64,000 nucleotides of DNA from an uncultured Oscillospiraceae bacterium (GTDB lineage: Bacteria; Bacillota; Clostridia; Oscillospirales; Oscillospiraceae): positions 62,001 to 126,000 of the forward strand of contig CAJUSG010000001.1 of NCBI GenBank assembly GCA_910589085.1, given 5' to 3'. The notes beneath the pieces were generated by a model. It searched no databases. It was not told the DNA's origin and saw only the letters and a list, made by a program, of their open reading frames with translations. Below, piece after piece: positions 17,010-25,193 of the stretch. The position numbers and the translations under genes are program-made. How positions within the stretch are numbered: the stretch's first letter is position 1; each line of letters starts with the position of its first letter.

Positions 17010-17291
17010 CTAAACCAGCGTGATTTGAGAAACTTTCCCTGTAATCAGCAGTTCTAATCCCGTCATGGCCCGCAGCTCCAGGCCCTGACCAGAAACTTTA
17101 ATCAGACAGGTCCCGCCGCTGATGTGGATCTCCTCCTGGCCGTAGGATAAGATGCCCTTGTGGTTTTCCACCCGCAGCTCCGTGTCCCCCACCAGCTCCA
17201 GCTTGGGCAGACCGGCTACCGCATCCGCCGGAAGGTCAAATACCTCCGCCGTCCGCTCCAAAAATCCAATACGCCGGGGCTTTTGTGACAT
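17010..17291 (-). CDS. yqfC: YabP/YqfC-family sporulation protein
   Basis: A 93-residue protein, the usual length for YqfC. The sequence from LPKLELVGDTELRVENHKGI through ISGGTCLIKVSGQGLEL is the family's beta-rich core. A longer open frame begins at 17453 but overlaps the upstream gene. The ATG at 17291 is preceded by GGGGAGAGGTGATTGCT and was chosen. The ribosome-binding site is locked in a 12-bp hairpin (see 17297-17332). Confidence 0.9.
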   Translation of the reverse strand: MSQKPRRIGFLERTAEVFDLPADAVAGLPKLELVGDTELRVENHKGILSYGQEEIHISGGTCLIKVSGQGLELRAMTGLELLITGKVSQITLV

Positions 17292-17296
17292 AGCAA

Positions 17297-17332
17297 TCAC
17301 CTCTCCCCTATCTATATGACGGGGAGAGGTGA
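17297..17332 (-). promoter_or_regulatory. hairpin burying the yqfC ribosome-binding site
   Basis: On the minus strand TCACCTCTCCCC, a 12-base loop and GGGGAGAGGTGA form a perfect 12-bp stem whose 3' arm is the whole Shine-Dalgarno sequence of yqfC. No U-run follows, so it is not a terminator. The loop contains CATATAGA, which resembles a sigma-E -10 box, but no convincing -35 was found. Confidence 0.65.
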
Positions 17333-17346
17333 AACTTTCTGCCTTT

Positions 17347-17916
17347 TTAGCTGTAGACCAGGGGCTCGTAATCCTCATATACCCGCTCCCTCCCCCGGAC
17401 CAGGGGGCCGTGGTAGACATAATAACTCCAGTGGGGGTCCATAAATCCATCATCCACCTCCAGCAGTAGCTGGTCTTGGTATTCCACTACCCGCTCGTCG
17501 TCTCCGCAGGCAAAGATGAGCATCATCGGCCCCATCCACAGGGAGACCAGCAGGAGCAGAGAGCCAAAGAACAGTGCTGCCGCCTTAGCCCCCCGCCGCA
17601 GAAAGCGGTTGGAACCCGGCCTGTTCAGGGGCAGGAAGCAGGCCAGGGTAAACAAAACTCCCAGCCAGCCGCTGACCAGCATCACGCCGAACAGCACCAC
17701 CTCCGGCCCGCTGCGCCAAGTCAGGCCGAACTGCCTCAGCAGGATATTCCCGCCCGCCAGCAGAGCAAGTGCCCCCAAAAACACTTCAGTGGTCCGAACC
17801 AGGTGCTTGTGATTCTCCTCCCCCCTGCACAACACCAGGCAACACACCCCGATAATTGCCATCACCAGAACGCTCCAGCCCGTCAGAGGAAGCAGGAGCT
17901 CAAACAAGCCATACAT
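17347..17916 (-). CDS. uncharacterised membrane protein (189 residues)
   Basis: Not recognised. Four hydrophobic helices (about 10-28, 44-60, 70-92 and 108-132) are followed by a polar C-terminal tail of about 50 residues rich in Asp, Glu and Tyr (SYYVYHGPLVRGRERVYEDY). It is the last gene of the minus-strand operon that starts with the DUF2975 gene at 19548. The protein two genes upstream (18035) has the same plan of helices plus a soluble tail. Confidence 0.7.
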   Translation of the reverse strand: MYGLFELLLPLTGWSVLVMAIIGVCCLVLCRGEENHKHLVRTTEVFLGALALLAGGNILLRQFGLTWRSGPEVVLFGVMLVSGWLGVLFTLACFLPLNRPGSNRFLRRGAKAAALFFGSLLLLVSLWMGPMMLIFACGDDERVVEYQDQLLLEVDDGFMDPHWSYYVYHGPLVRGRERVYEDYEPLVYS

Positions 17917-17927
17917 AAAATATCACC

Positions 17928-18038
17928 TCAAATATTTGACTCCCATTCCTCCGTGCCCCGCTTGTTTTCCGCCCAGGCCAGGAACAGGTTAAGCAGAAGA
18001 GTAATGACAACAAGACCTATTTCAATCCTCCTTGTCAC
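17928..18038 (-). CDS. putative membrane microprotein (about 36 residues)
   Basis: Between two membrane-protein genes an open frame encodes one clean hydrophobic helix (IEIGLVVITLLLNLFLAW) followed by a charged tail (AENKRGTEEWESNI). The frame opens with GTG overlapping the TGA of the upstream gene (GTGA). The only strong Shine-Dalgarno, AAGGAGG at 18027-18033, lies inside it and would suit a rare ATA start instead. The coding pattern looks real, but the start is unresolved. Confidence 0.35.
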   Translation of the reverse strand: MTRRIEIGLVVITLLLNLFLAWAENKRGTEEWESNI

Positions 18039-18601
18039 TGATTCAGCGGTACAGTGCAGGTCTCCCACTCCCCCGTTCCGGTGTCGTAGTGGATGATTGC
18101 CTGACCCTCCGCCCACTCTATTTCATAGCGGTCCTCACGAAAGGGCCAGCAGTCGCGCGCCTCATAAGACACACCGGTACTTTGAATCCAGAAAGGTCCG
18201 ACAGGCCGATAAAAGCTCCCCCAGACCTTGAAAAGCCAATTCTCCTCACAGACCACCAGCTCTGTCTCCCCTGTCGGGCCACGAAGCGGGATATACTCGG
18301 GGCCGGTATTGAAGTAAAATCCAAAAAACAACAGTGTTAGAAGGGCCAGTGCCTCCACGGTTAGGGCAAAAGCCAGCGCGAGCACCCGCTCCCAGCCCTT
18401 CAGAAACGCCGCGATGGCCCCATCCCCCCAGATCAGCAGGGTCAGCAGAAAGACCATCCCCAGGACCGCCATGATATCTCCGCCGCTCACCTTGCCGATC
18501 AGTAAAAGGCCCCTGCCGCTGACCAGCAAGAGCAGGGCCGCTCCCCCGGCGCACACCGCCAGCAGGGTCCAAATTACCCGCTGAAACCATCTCCATGTCA
18601 T
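18035..18601 (-). CDS. uncharacterised membrane protein (188 residues)
   Basis: Not recognised. Three to four hydrophobic helices (about 6-25, 35-58 and 72-97) are followed by a soluble C-terminal domain of about 85 residues with many aromatic and acidic residues (VWGSFYRPVGPFWIQ). The start at 18601 was chosen over upstream in-frame codons because GGTGGTGAG, at the end of the microprotein gene, lies seven bases before it. It belongs to the DUF2975/YozG operon. Confidence 0.65.
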   Translation of the reverse strand: MTWRWFQRVIWTLLAVCAGGAALLLLVSGRGLLLIGKVSGGDIMAVLGMVFLLTLLIWGDGAIAAFLKGWERVLALAFALTVEALALLTLLFFGFYFNTGPEYIPLRGPTGETELVVCEENWLFKVWGSFYRPVGPFWIQSTGVSYEARDCWPFREDRYEIEWAEGQAIIHYDTGTGEWETCTVPLNQ

Positions 18602-18608
18602 GTGAGGC

Positions 18609-18734
18609 TCACCACCCATAGATGATAAATCCCGCGAAGAACCACAGGACAATCAATACCCCAGCCAAAATCGCCAGCGCCTGGACGGAAAGTTTACATA
18701 ACGCCATAAAGAAGTTCCTTCCCTTTTCGCTCAT
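18609..18734 (-). CDS. membrane microprotein (41 residues)
   Basis: A short gene with a basic N-terminus (MSEKGRNFFMALCK), one hydrophobic helix of about 25 residues (VQALAILAGVLIVLWFFAGF) and the end IIYGW. Its ATG overlaps the TGA of the YozG-like regulator gene (ATGA) and is preceded by GAGGAGG. Its own stop lies seven bases before the next start. This tight packing is strong evidence of translation. Its function is unknown; single-helix proteins in such operons often bind a larger membrane partner. Confidence 0.7.
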   Translation of the reverse strand: MSEKGRNFFMALCKLSVQALAILAGVLIVLWFFAGFIIYGW

Positions 18735-18952
18735 AGCCCCTCCTCGCCGTCGGGCACAAACTCCAAAATATCCCCAGGCTGACAGTCCAGCGTCTTACAG
18801 ATGGCCTCCAGCGTGGAGAAACGCACCGCCCGGGCCTTGTTGTTCTTCAAAATGGACAAGTTAGCCATGGTTATGTCAACTTTCTGGGCCAGCTCTCCCA
18901 GGGACATCTTCCGTCTGGCCATCATCACGTCCAGGTTTACTATAATCGCCAT
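18731..18952 (-). CDS. YozG-type XRE-family regulator
   Basis: A 73-residue single-domain helix-turn-helix protein of the small Cro/YozG type: IIVNLDVMMARRKMSLGELA, then the recognition segment DITMANLSILKNNKARAVRF and TLEAICKTLDCQPGDILEF. Such regulators are regularly paired with DUF2975 membrane proteins, as here, and probably repress their own operon. It lies 11 bases behind the DUF2975 gene. Confidence 0.9.
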   Translation of the reverse strand: MAIIVNLDVMMARRKMSLGELAQKVDITMANLSILKNNKARAVRFSTLEAICKTLDCQPGDILEFVPDGEEGL

Positions 18953-18963
18953 AGCCCCACCCC

Positions 18964-19548
18964 CTAAATGGTCAGGTCCTGGTCCTCCTTCAGCTCCGCC
19001 GCCTGGCGGAACAGGGCGGACATCACCTGAAAGAGCAGGCCTCCCATGAGAAACGCGGGGATAAACAGGGCATTGTAGGTAAACAGGGGGGCGATGCCGC
19101 GGTCACACCACAGCCACCAGAGCAGCCGGACCAGCGCCGCGCCGGAGATCAGCCAGCAGCACACCGCCGCCCTTCTCAGCGCCTGGGCGTTCTTGAGCTG
19201 GAAGGGATTCCCCGCCAGAATGGTGTCCAGTATCTTCTTGGCCTGCCACAAAATCAGAGCGGTACATGTCCCGCAGACCCAGAAAAATAGGCTCAGCACA
19301 CCCACCGGTGCATGTTCAAACAGGCTGCGGAACCCGCCCAAACAGACAACTCCAACCCAAAGGAGCCCTCTCTCATGCAAGGCCCATGCCAACGCCTTCC
19401 GCCACTCCGGATCTGCCATTGTGTTTCTATCAAGCAAAATCACGGCCATTCCAGGTACAAACAGCAGACAGAACAGATTCAACACGAAAACAATAAGCAC
19501 CATAGTTCTTAAAACAGCGGCCAATCTCTGGACAGCCGTTTTTTCCAT
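18964..19548 (-). CDS. DUF2975 family membrane protein
   Basis: A 194-residue protein with four hydrophobic helices (about 14-38, 62-92, 125-145 and 153-178). The segment KILDTILAGNPFQLKNAQALRRAAVCC, just before the third helix, matches the conserved DUF2975 loop, in which Asn-Pro-Phe is characteristic. Function unknown. DUF2975 and YozG-like genes form a conserved pair, presumably a membrane sensor with its regulator. It is the first gene of a six-gene operon. Confidence 0.85.
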   Translation of the reverse strand: MEKTAVQRLAAVLRTMVLIVFVLNLFCLLFVPGMAVILLDRNTMADPEWRKALAWALHERGLLWVGVVCLGGFRSLFEHAPVGVLSLFFWVCGTCTALILWQAKKILDTILAGNPFQLKNAQALRRAAVCCWLISGAALVRLLWWLWCDRGIAPLFTYNALFIPAFLMGGLLFQVMSALFRQAAELKEDQDLTI

Positions 19549-19575
19549 GGGAAATCCCCCCTTTCGGTTTGCCCT

Positions 19576-19604
19576 ATCCTAGCACAGGAAAAGCTGATTG
19601 TCAA
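19576..19604 (-). promoter_or_regulatory. promoter of the DUF2975 operon
   Basis: TTGACA and TAGGAT are separated by 17 bases on the minus strand, about 30 bases upstream of the DUF2975 start. Confidence 0.65.
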
Positions 19605-19644
19605 TATATTTTTATTGTTTTTCGATAAATTTAGGGGTAATGTA

Positions 19645-19668
19645 AGGGGCGGCCTCCGGGCCGCCCCC
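19645..19668 (-). terminator. hairpin after nth
   Basis: GGGGCGGCC and GGCCGCCCC close a TCCG loop just after the nth stop. The following minus-strand sequence (TTACATTACC) is only moderately U-rich. Confidence 0.5.
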
Positions 19669-19674
19669 TACCAT

Positions 19675-20322
19675 TTATCCTCCGTTTTTGGCAAAATGGT
19701 CACACCAGAGCCGCAGGGTACACTCCGCGCACTGGGGCCGCCGGGCGACGCACACCGCCCGGCCGTGGAGGACCATGCGGTGACAGAAGTCGTTGGACTC
19801 CTCCGGAGGCAGGACCTTCCGCAGCTGCTGTTCCACCTTGGCCGGGTCCTTGGTGCCGTCGGTGAGCCCCAGCAGGCCGGTAATCCGAATGCAGTGCGTG
19901 TCCGCCACCACCACGCCGGGGGTGTGATATACATCCCCCAGGATTAAATTAGCGGTCTTCCGCCCCACACCGGGCAGCTTCAGCAGGTCCTCCATGGTGT
20001 CGGGCACCCGGCCGCCGTAATCCCGGAGCAGCATCTGGGAGGCTAAAACAATATCTCTGGCCTTGGCCCGGAAAAAGCCGGTAGAGTGTATGTACTCCTC
20101 CACTTCAGATATCTCGGCATTGGCCAGCGCCTCCAATGTGGGGAACCGGGCGTAGAGGGCGGGAGTCACCTTATTGACCCGTTCATCTGTGCACTGGGCG
20201 GCCAGACGGACCGAAAACAGCAATTCGTAGTCTTTTTGATACTCCAGAGAGCAGATACCGTCGGGGTAGAGCACCTTCAGCTCCTCCACAATAGCGCGGA
20301 TATCCTCCGGGGTCTTGTTCAT
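19675..20322 (-). CDS. nth: endonuclease III
   Basis: A 215-residue DNA glycosylase/AP lyase for oxidised pyrimidines. The helix-hairpin-helix LPGVGRKTANLILGDVY carries the catalytic Lys, VVADTHCIR the catalytic Asp, and the C-terminal Cys-x6-Cys-x2-Cys-x5-Cys (CVARRPQCAECTLRLWC) binds the [4Fe-4S] cluster. GAGAGGTGAT precedes the ATG. Confidence 0.96.
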   Translation of the reverse strand: MNKTPEDIRAIVEELKVLYPDGICSLEYQKDYELLFSVRLAAQCTDERVNKVTPALYARFPTLEALANAEISEVEEYIHSTGFFRAKARDIVLASQMLLRDYGGRVPDTMEDLLKLPGVGRKTANLILGDVYHTPGVVVADTHCIRITGLLGLTDGTKDPAKVEQQLRKVLPPEESNDFCHRMVLHGRAVCVARRPQCAECTLRLWCDHFAKNGG

Positions 20323-20356
20323 GGGGGATCACCTCTCAGATTGAAGTAGAAATACT

Positions 20357-21487
20357 TTACATCTCAATCAGCTCATAGCTCCGGGAGCCCAGGCCGATCT
20401 TCTCGGCGTGAGCCAGACAGCTCCGCCACTCCGACTCCGGCGTGGAGTTGGTGAAATGGTCATGGTGGTCATGAAAACTGGGGTCGGCCAGGTGTCTGGC
20501 AAGCTGACTGCCCGGCATAGGCTCAGCGGCCATACAGGCATCCACACAGGCCTGGTCCAGGGCCAGGGGGTCAGTAGAGACAAACATGCCGATATTGGGC
20601 AGGATGGGCACATCATTCTCGGCGTGACAGTCGCAATTGGGAGACACATCCACAATCAGGGAGATATGGAACTGGGGACGGCCGGACACCACCGCCTTGG
20701 TATACTCCGCCATGCGGCAGTTGAGCGCCGCCTGAGCGTTGTCGTTGGTGAAATAGATGGCGTCGAAATTGCAGGCACCCAGACAGCGTCCGCAGCCCAC
20801 ACAGTGGACCTCGTCCACGTGCATCTTCCGGGTCTGTGCGTCGAAAACCAGACCGCTGTTGGCGCATTCCTTCTGGCAGCGGGTGCAGCCACGGCAGGCA
20901 TCCGAATTAATCTTGGGCTTGCCGCTGGCATGTTGCTCCTTCTTCCCCGCCCGGGAACCACAGCCCATGCCGATGTTTTTGATGGCCCCGCCGAAGCCGG
21001 TCATCTCGTGGCCCTTAAAGTGAGTCAGGCTGATAAAAACGTCGGCGTCCATAATGGCGCGGCCGATTTTGGCCTTTTCAACATATTCGCCGCCCTCCAC
21101 AGGGATCTCCACATCGTCAGTACCCTTCAGACCGTCGCCAATGAGGATGGGACAGCCAACGGTAAGGGGTGTAAAGCCATTCTGCCATGCACACTCCAGA
21201 TGCTCCAGGGCGTTCTTCCGGCTGCCGGGATACATGGTATTGCAGTCAGTAAGGAAGGGCTTGCCCCCCAGCTCCTTGACGACGTCCACCACCGCCCGGG
21301 CGTAGTTGGGGCGCAGATAGCTGATATTGCCCAACTCACCGAAGTGGAGCTTGATGGCCACAAATTTGCCCTCCAAGTCCAGGTCCTGGATGCCCGCCTT
21401 CTTAATCAGCTTTTTCAGCTTGGTGGGCAGGCTGTCTCCATAAGCCTGTGTATGGAAATCGGTGAAATAAACCTTTGATGCCTCCAT
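20357..21487 (-). CDS. DUF362 protein with two [4Fe-4S] ferredoxin motifs
   Basis: A 376-residue protein. The DUF362 domain covers both ends (KLHFGELGNISYLRPNYARAVV; SLTHFKGHEMTGFGGAIKNIGMG). An inserted bacterial ferredoxin domain, about residues 190-240, has two Cys-x2-Cys-x2-Cys-x3-Cys clusters, CRGCTRCQKEC and CVGCGRCLGAC. The family is redox-active and common in anaerobes, with no agreed substrate. It is probably monocistronic; an inverted repeat overlaps its promoter. Confidence 0.9.
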   Translation of the reverse strand: MEASKVYFTDFHTQAYGDSLPTKLKKLIKKAGIQDLDLEGKFVAIKLHFGELGNISYLRPNYARAVVDVVKELGGKPFLTDCNTMYPGSRKNALEHLECAWQNGFTPLTVGCPILIGDGLKGTDDVEIPVEGGEYVEKAKIGRAIMDADVFISLTHFKGHEMTGFGGAIKNIGMGCGSRAGKKEQHASGKPKINSDACRGCTRCQKECANSGLVFDAQTRKMHVDEVHCVGCGRCLGACNFDAIYFTNDNAQAALNCRMAEYTKAVVSGRPQFHISLIVDVSPNCDCHAENDVPILPNIGMFVSTDPLALDQACVDACMAAEPMPGSQLARHLADPSFHDHHDHFTNSTPESEWRSCLAHAEKIGLGSRSYELIEM

Positions 21488-21508
21488 AATTACATCTCCT
21501 CTAAGTAA

Positions 21509-21550
21509 ATGATATGAAAACTATATCATATAAAGTGCCCTTTAAGTCAA
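21509..21550 (-). promoter_or_regulatory. candidate promoter and palindromic operator of the DUF362 gene
   Basis: A perfect inverted repeat ATGATAT-N7-ATATCAT (21509-21529) lies between the ribosome-binding site and a TTGACT box (21545-21550). Possible -10 boxes (TATAGT, 19-base spacing, or GATATA, 17-base spacing) overlap the repeat, so a repressor bound there would block transcription. Confidence 0.5.
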
Positions 21551-21558
21551 GGGCATAT

Positions 21559-22500
21559 TTAAATTTTTTCCCGTTTTGCCTCTAAAATTCCCGGGATAAT
21601 GGAGCACAGAGAGCCAACCACAATCAGGATTACGCCCACCAGCATGTTGGGAGCGATTTCCTCCCCGTGGACCCACCATGCCAGGAGGGGCGAGAGGGCC
21701 GGCTTGAAGAAGTAGACCAGCGACACCACGCTGGCAGGCTGATACTCCATCGCCAGAAAATACGCGCAGAAGCCGATTCCCGCCACACCGACGGAGACAA
21801 ACAGCACATAAGGAAGATTTTCCCAAGTGTAGCCCGCCAGAACCGGAATATTGGCAAAGCTGTTCAGTCCTATGCTTTGGAACATCTGGGCCGCCACCGG
21901 GATGTGGGACAGCAGAATCAGAGCCAAAACAATCAAACTGCCGAAGAAAAAGCTGAAGCAGGTAACCACCGCTCCGCCAAATTCGGCCACCTTTCGCTTG
22001 CCCATCACGCCGTACAGGGAGAACAGCAGGGTAGACAGCAGGGCCAGCGCCACCCCCGTCATGTTCAGCTTAGTATTCCATGGGCTGATAATGACCACTG
22101 TTCCCAGAATTTCCAGGGCCAAAGCAGCTATATGCCGGGGCTTAATCGGTTCTTTCAGCAGAAAAAAGGCCAAAAAGGTGACGAATACCGGATTACAGCT
22201 GAACATCACCGCCGCCACAGAGGAGTTGGTGTAGCTGACTGCCATCTGAAGAATCGGCATACACAGGGCTATGCCGATCAACCCCAGCAGAGCAAAGTAG
22301 GCCATGGTCTTTCGGTCCAGCTGTTTTTCCCGCTTTTTCAGATTGTGGAGGGCCACTGGCAGAAGAAATATAAAACCAATAGCAAACCGACATAGGGTAA
22401 GCTGTACCGGATTAATCTGACCGGCAATAAATTTCAGCACAACCTCGAAGGAGGTGAACATTATCACCGCAACCGCAATATAGCCGTAGCCTTTTTTCAC
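21559..22500 (-). CDS. EamA/DMT-family transporter
   Basis: A 313-residue membrane protein with ten hydrophobic helices in two EamA repeats. The start is GTG, preceded by GGGGAGAGGC. It is a second, distinct member of the family besides the one at 12249; the substrate is unknown. It lies 18 bases downstream of the ligA stop and may share its transcript. The polar, lysine-containing end EAKREKI marks the cytoplasmic C-terminus. Confidence 0.88.
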   Translation of the reverse strand: MKKGYGYIAVAVIMFTSFEVVLKFIAGQINPVQLTLCRFAIGFIFLLPVALHNLKKREKQLDRKTMAYFALLGLIGIALCMPILQMAVSYTNSSVAAVMFSCNPVFVTFLAFFLLKEPIKPRHIAALALEILGTVVIISPWNTKLNMTGVALALLSTLLFSLYGVMGKRKVAEFGGAVVTCFSFFFGSLIVLALILLSHIPVAAQMFQSIGLNSFANIPVLAGYTWENLPYVLFVSVGVAGIGFCAYFLAMEYQPASVVSLVYFFKPALSPLLAWWVHGEEIAPNMLVGVILIVVGSLCSIIPGILEAKREKI

Positions 22501-22518
22501 GTTGCCTCTCCCCTTTTT

Positions 22519-24489
22519 CTATTTCAGAAGTTCTAAAAATTCGTCCTCACTGAGAACTGTGATCCCCAGCTCCTGGGCTTTGCGCAGCTTCGAGCCGGCT
22601 GCCTCCCCTGCCACAACATAGGTGGTCTTTTTGGATACAGAGCCTGCCGACTTGCCGCCTCTGGTCTCAATCATCTCACTTGCCTCGTCCCGGGTAAACT
22701 TCTCCAGAGCGCCGGTAAGGACAAAGGTCATGCCGGCAAAGCGCTGGTCGCTCCCTTGCTCCGCCGCCGTCATATTGACCCCGGCCTCTCTCAGCCGGTC
22801 GATGAGATGCCGGCTCTGAGGGCTTGCCATCCAGTCCAAAATGCTTCGAGCGGTAATCTCACCGATATCGTCCACAGCGGTGAGCTCCTCCAGAGTGGCA
22901 TTTTGCAGGCCCTCCAGCGTATGAAACCGAGCGGCCAGAATTTTGCCCGCCTTCTGTCCCACCTGACGGATCCCAAAGGCGTAAATCAGCCGGGAGAGGT
23001 CCTGAGACTTGGATTTCTCCAAGGCGGCCAGCAGCTTCTGCGCGGACCGCTTTCCCATCCTCTCCAGCTGGGCCACATCCTCTTCCCTTAAAAAGTATAG
23101 GTCGCCCGGGGTCTTCACCAGCTGGGCATTGACCAGATTTTCTACCACGGCGATCCCCAGACCCTCAATATCCATCGCGTCCCGGCTGGCAAAATGAGCC
23201 AGATTGCGCAGCAACTGAGCCGGGCACTCCGCGCCAGTACAACGGATATGAGCGCCGTCTTCATCCCGCTCTACCGGAGCTCCGCATACGGGGCAGACTT
23301 TTGGCTGGAACCAGGGCTGGGTCTCCTCCGGGCGCTGATCCGCCACCACAGACAGCACCTCGGGAATGATCTCCCCCGCTTTCCGCACCAGAACAGTGTC
23401 GCCGATGCGAATGTCCTTCTCGGTGATGAAGTCTTGATTATGGAGCGTAGCATTGGTGACGGTAGTACCTGCGAGACGGACAGGGGTGAGCACCGCTTTT
23501 GGGGTGAGCACTCCTGTCCGGCCCACTTGGACCACAATATCCAATACCTGTGCGGGCTTGACCTCCGGAGGATACTTATAGGCGGCCGCCCAACGGGGAA
23601 ATTTTGCCGTAGATCCAAGGACCGCACGCTGTGACAAGCTATTTACCTTTATAACAGCGCCGTCAATATCAAAGGGAAAGGACGCTCTGGTATCTCCGAT
23701 CTCCGTAATATGCTCCATCACCTGGGATATCCGGGAACAGCTGTAATGTGGTATTACTTTAAACCCCTTGTCTCGCATGTAGTCTAGAGTCTCAAGGTGG
23801 GTGGAGAAATCATCCCGGGGCCATTGGATATTAAATACCGCAATATCCAGTTTTCGGGAGGCCGCAACCTTCGGGTCCAGCTGACGCAAAGAGCCGGCGG
23901 CGGCATTGCGCGGATTTGCGAACAGAGCCTCTCCCCTGCGTTCGCGCTCCTCATTCAGAGTGTGGAAGACCTTTTTAGGCATGTATACCTCTCCGCGGAC
24001 GATGAGCCGGGGCGGAGCGTCGGGGATTTTCAGCGGAATGGACCGGACCGTGCGCAGATTTTCGGTGACGTCCTCCCCCACCTGGCCGTCTCCCCGGGTG
24101 GCTCCCCGAACAAAAATTCCGTCTTCATACTCCAGGGCGACAGACAGTCCATCCACCTTGGGCTCTACCACATATTCCGCCTCGGGAACCACCCCCTTGA
24201 CCCGTTGGTCGAAGGCCTCCAGCTCCTCAAAGTTGAACACGTCCTGGAGAGATTCCAGAGGCACCTGATGCCGCACCTGGGTGAAGGCTTCCAGCGGCTG
24301 TCCTCCCACCCGCTGGGTGGGGGAATCAGGGGTAATTGTCTCCGGGTGGGCCGTCTCCAGCTCCTCCAGACGGCGCAGCTTGTGGTCGTAGTCATAGTCA
24401 GACATAGTGGGCTTGTCCAGCACGTAGTACTCGTAGCCCGCCCGGGTCAATTCCTGGCGGAGTGCCTCAATTTCGGTAAAATCATCCAC
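22519..24489 (-). CDS. ligA: NAD-dependent DNA ligase
   Basis: A 656-residue LigA with all domains in order: the Ia domain binding NMN (about 1-65), the adenylation domain with the catalytic lysine at about 111 in VEPKVDGLSVALEYEDG, an OB fold, a four-cysteine zinc finger (CPVC about 395 to GAECPAQ about 420), helix-hairpin-helix repeats, and a C-terminal BRCT domain with GGKSAGSVSKKTTYVVAGE. The start is GTG with AGAGGAGGG upstream and overlaps the end of vanZ by eight bases. Confidence 0.97.
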   Translation of the reverse strand: MDDFTEIEALRQELTRAGYEYYVLDKPTMSDYDYDHKLRRLEELETAHPETITPDSPTQRVGGQPLEAFTQVRHQVPLESLQDVFNFEELEAFDQRVKGVVPEAEYVVEPKVDGLSVALEYEDGIFVRGATRGDGQVGEDVTENLRTVRSIPLKIPDAPPRLIVRGEVYMPKKVFHTLNEERERRGEALFANPRNAAAGSLRQLDPKVAASRKLDIAVFNIQWPRDDFSTHLETLDYMRDKGFKVIPHYSCSRISQVMEHITEIGDTRASFPFDIDGAVIKVNSLSQRAVLGSTAKFPRWAAAYKYPPEVKPAQVLDIVVQVGRTGVLTPKAVLTPVRLAGTTVTNATLHNQDFITEKDIRIGDTVLVRKAGEIIPEVLSVVADQRPEETQPWFQPKVCPVCGAPVERDEDGAHIRCTGAECPAQLLRNLAHFASRDAMDIEGLGIAVVENLVNAQLVKTPGDLYFLREEDVAQLERMGKRSAQKLLAALEKSKSQDLSRLIYAFGIRQVGQKAGKILAARFHTLEGLQNATLEELTAVDDIGEITARSILDWMASPQSRHLIDRLREAGVNMTAAEQGSDQRFAGMTFVLTGALEKFTRDEASEMIETRGGKSAGSVSKKTTYVVAGEAAGSKLRKAQELGITVLSEDEFLELLK

Positions 24490-25174
24490 GGTAATACCCT
24501 CCTCTGGGCTGACATTGAAATTTTTGGGTAAAGTTTGGGAAGATTGCCTTCATCAGACAGAAAATCCAGAAACCGGCAAGTGCCCCGGTGGTGTTCAGGA
24601 TCACATCGTCAATATCGGTGCTTCGGCCGATAAAGAACTGGATGAACTCGATGGAAGCAGAGGTGCAGAAGCCCGCCAGCAGGGACTTCCACCACCGCCA
24701 CCTCCTCCACAGCAGCGCGGGAAAAAAACCGATGGGCATAAACATGATAATATTTCCCAGGAGCATGAACAGCAGCCAGTAGCTTTTTCGGTTCAGTGCC
24801 CGGGATATCTCCTCAAAGGGGGTGAGCATATTGGGTAAATACGGGATTTGGGACACGGTTTCCTCCCAGCTGGGATAGAAGTCTGTCCAGATCAGATCGC
24901 CCCAGACCATACGAAAATAAGTCTTGCCGCAGAAGAGCCGGTCAAACACATAGGCCCAGAGGTTAGCGGGAAACAGGGTCAACGCGGCCAGTCCCGCGCA
25001 GAACACCACAAAGAGAAGCAATGCTGTCTCACGCCAGAGGGAACTGACCAGATTCTGTTCCTTGAGCCGCCTTTTACGCATAGGACGCAGCAGCAGCAGA
25101 ATAATCAGGGCAATCAGCCCCAAAGGGATCATCTGCTGCACATAGTCCCATGTATCACGCATAACCGCGAACAT
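24482..25174 (-). CDS. VanZ-family membrane protein
   Basis: A 230-residue protein with about five helices. The VanZ-like core includes LLGNIIMFMPIGFFPALLWRRWR and CTSASIEFIQFFIGRSTDIDDVILNTTGALAG, the latter a near-exact VanZ signature. VanZ confers low teicoplanin resistance in enterococci, but most family members are of unknown role, so a resistance claim is not justified. The ATG at 25174 was chosen for its GAGAGGGGA site; the open frame extends further. Confidence 0.88.
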   Translation of the reverse strand: MFAVMRDTWDYVQQMIPLGLIALIILLLLRPMRKRRLKEQNLVSSLWRETALLLFVVFCAGLAALTLFPANLWAYVFDRLFCGKTYFRMVWGDLIWTDFYPSWEETVSQIPYLPNMLTPFEEISRALNRKSYWLLFMLLGNIIMFMPIGFFPALLWRRWRWWKSLLAGFCTSASIEFIQFFIGRSTDIDDVILNTTGALAGFWIFCLMKAIFPNFTQKFQCQPRGGYYRG

Positions 25175-25193
25175 GTAGTCCCCTCTCTTTCGT

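Noticed and set aside
24482..25174. glycopeptide resistance from the VanZ-family gene
   Set aside because: No van operon genes are present; most VanZ-family genes are unrelated to resistance.
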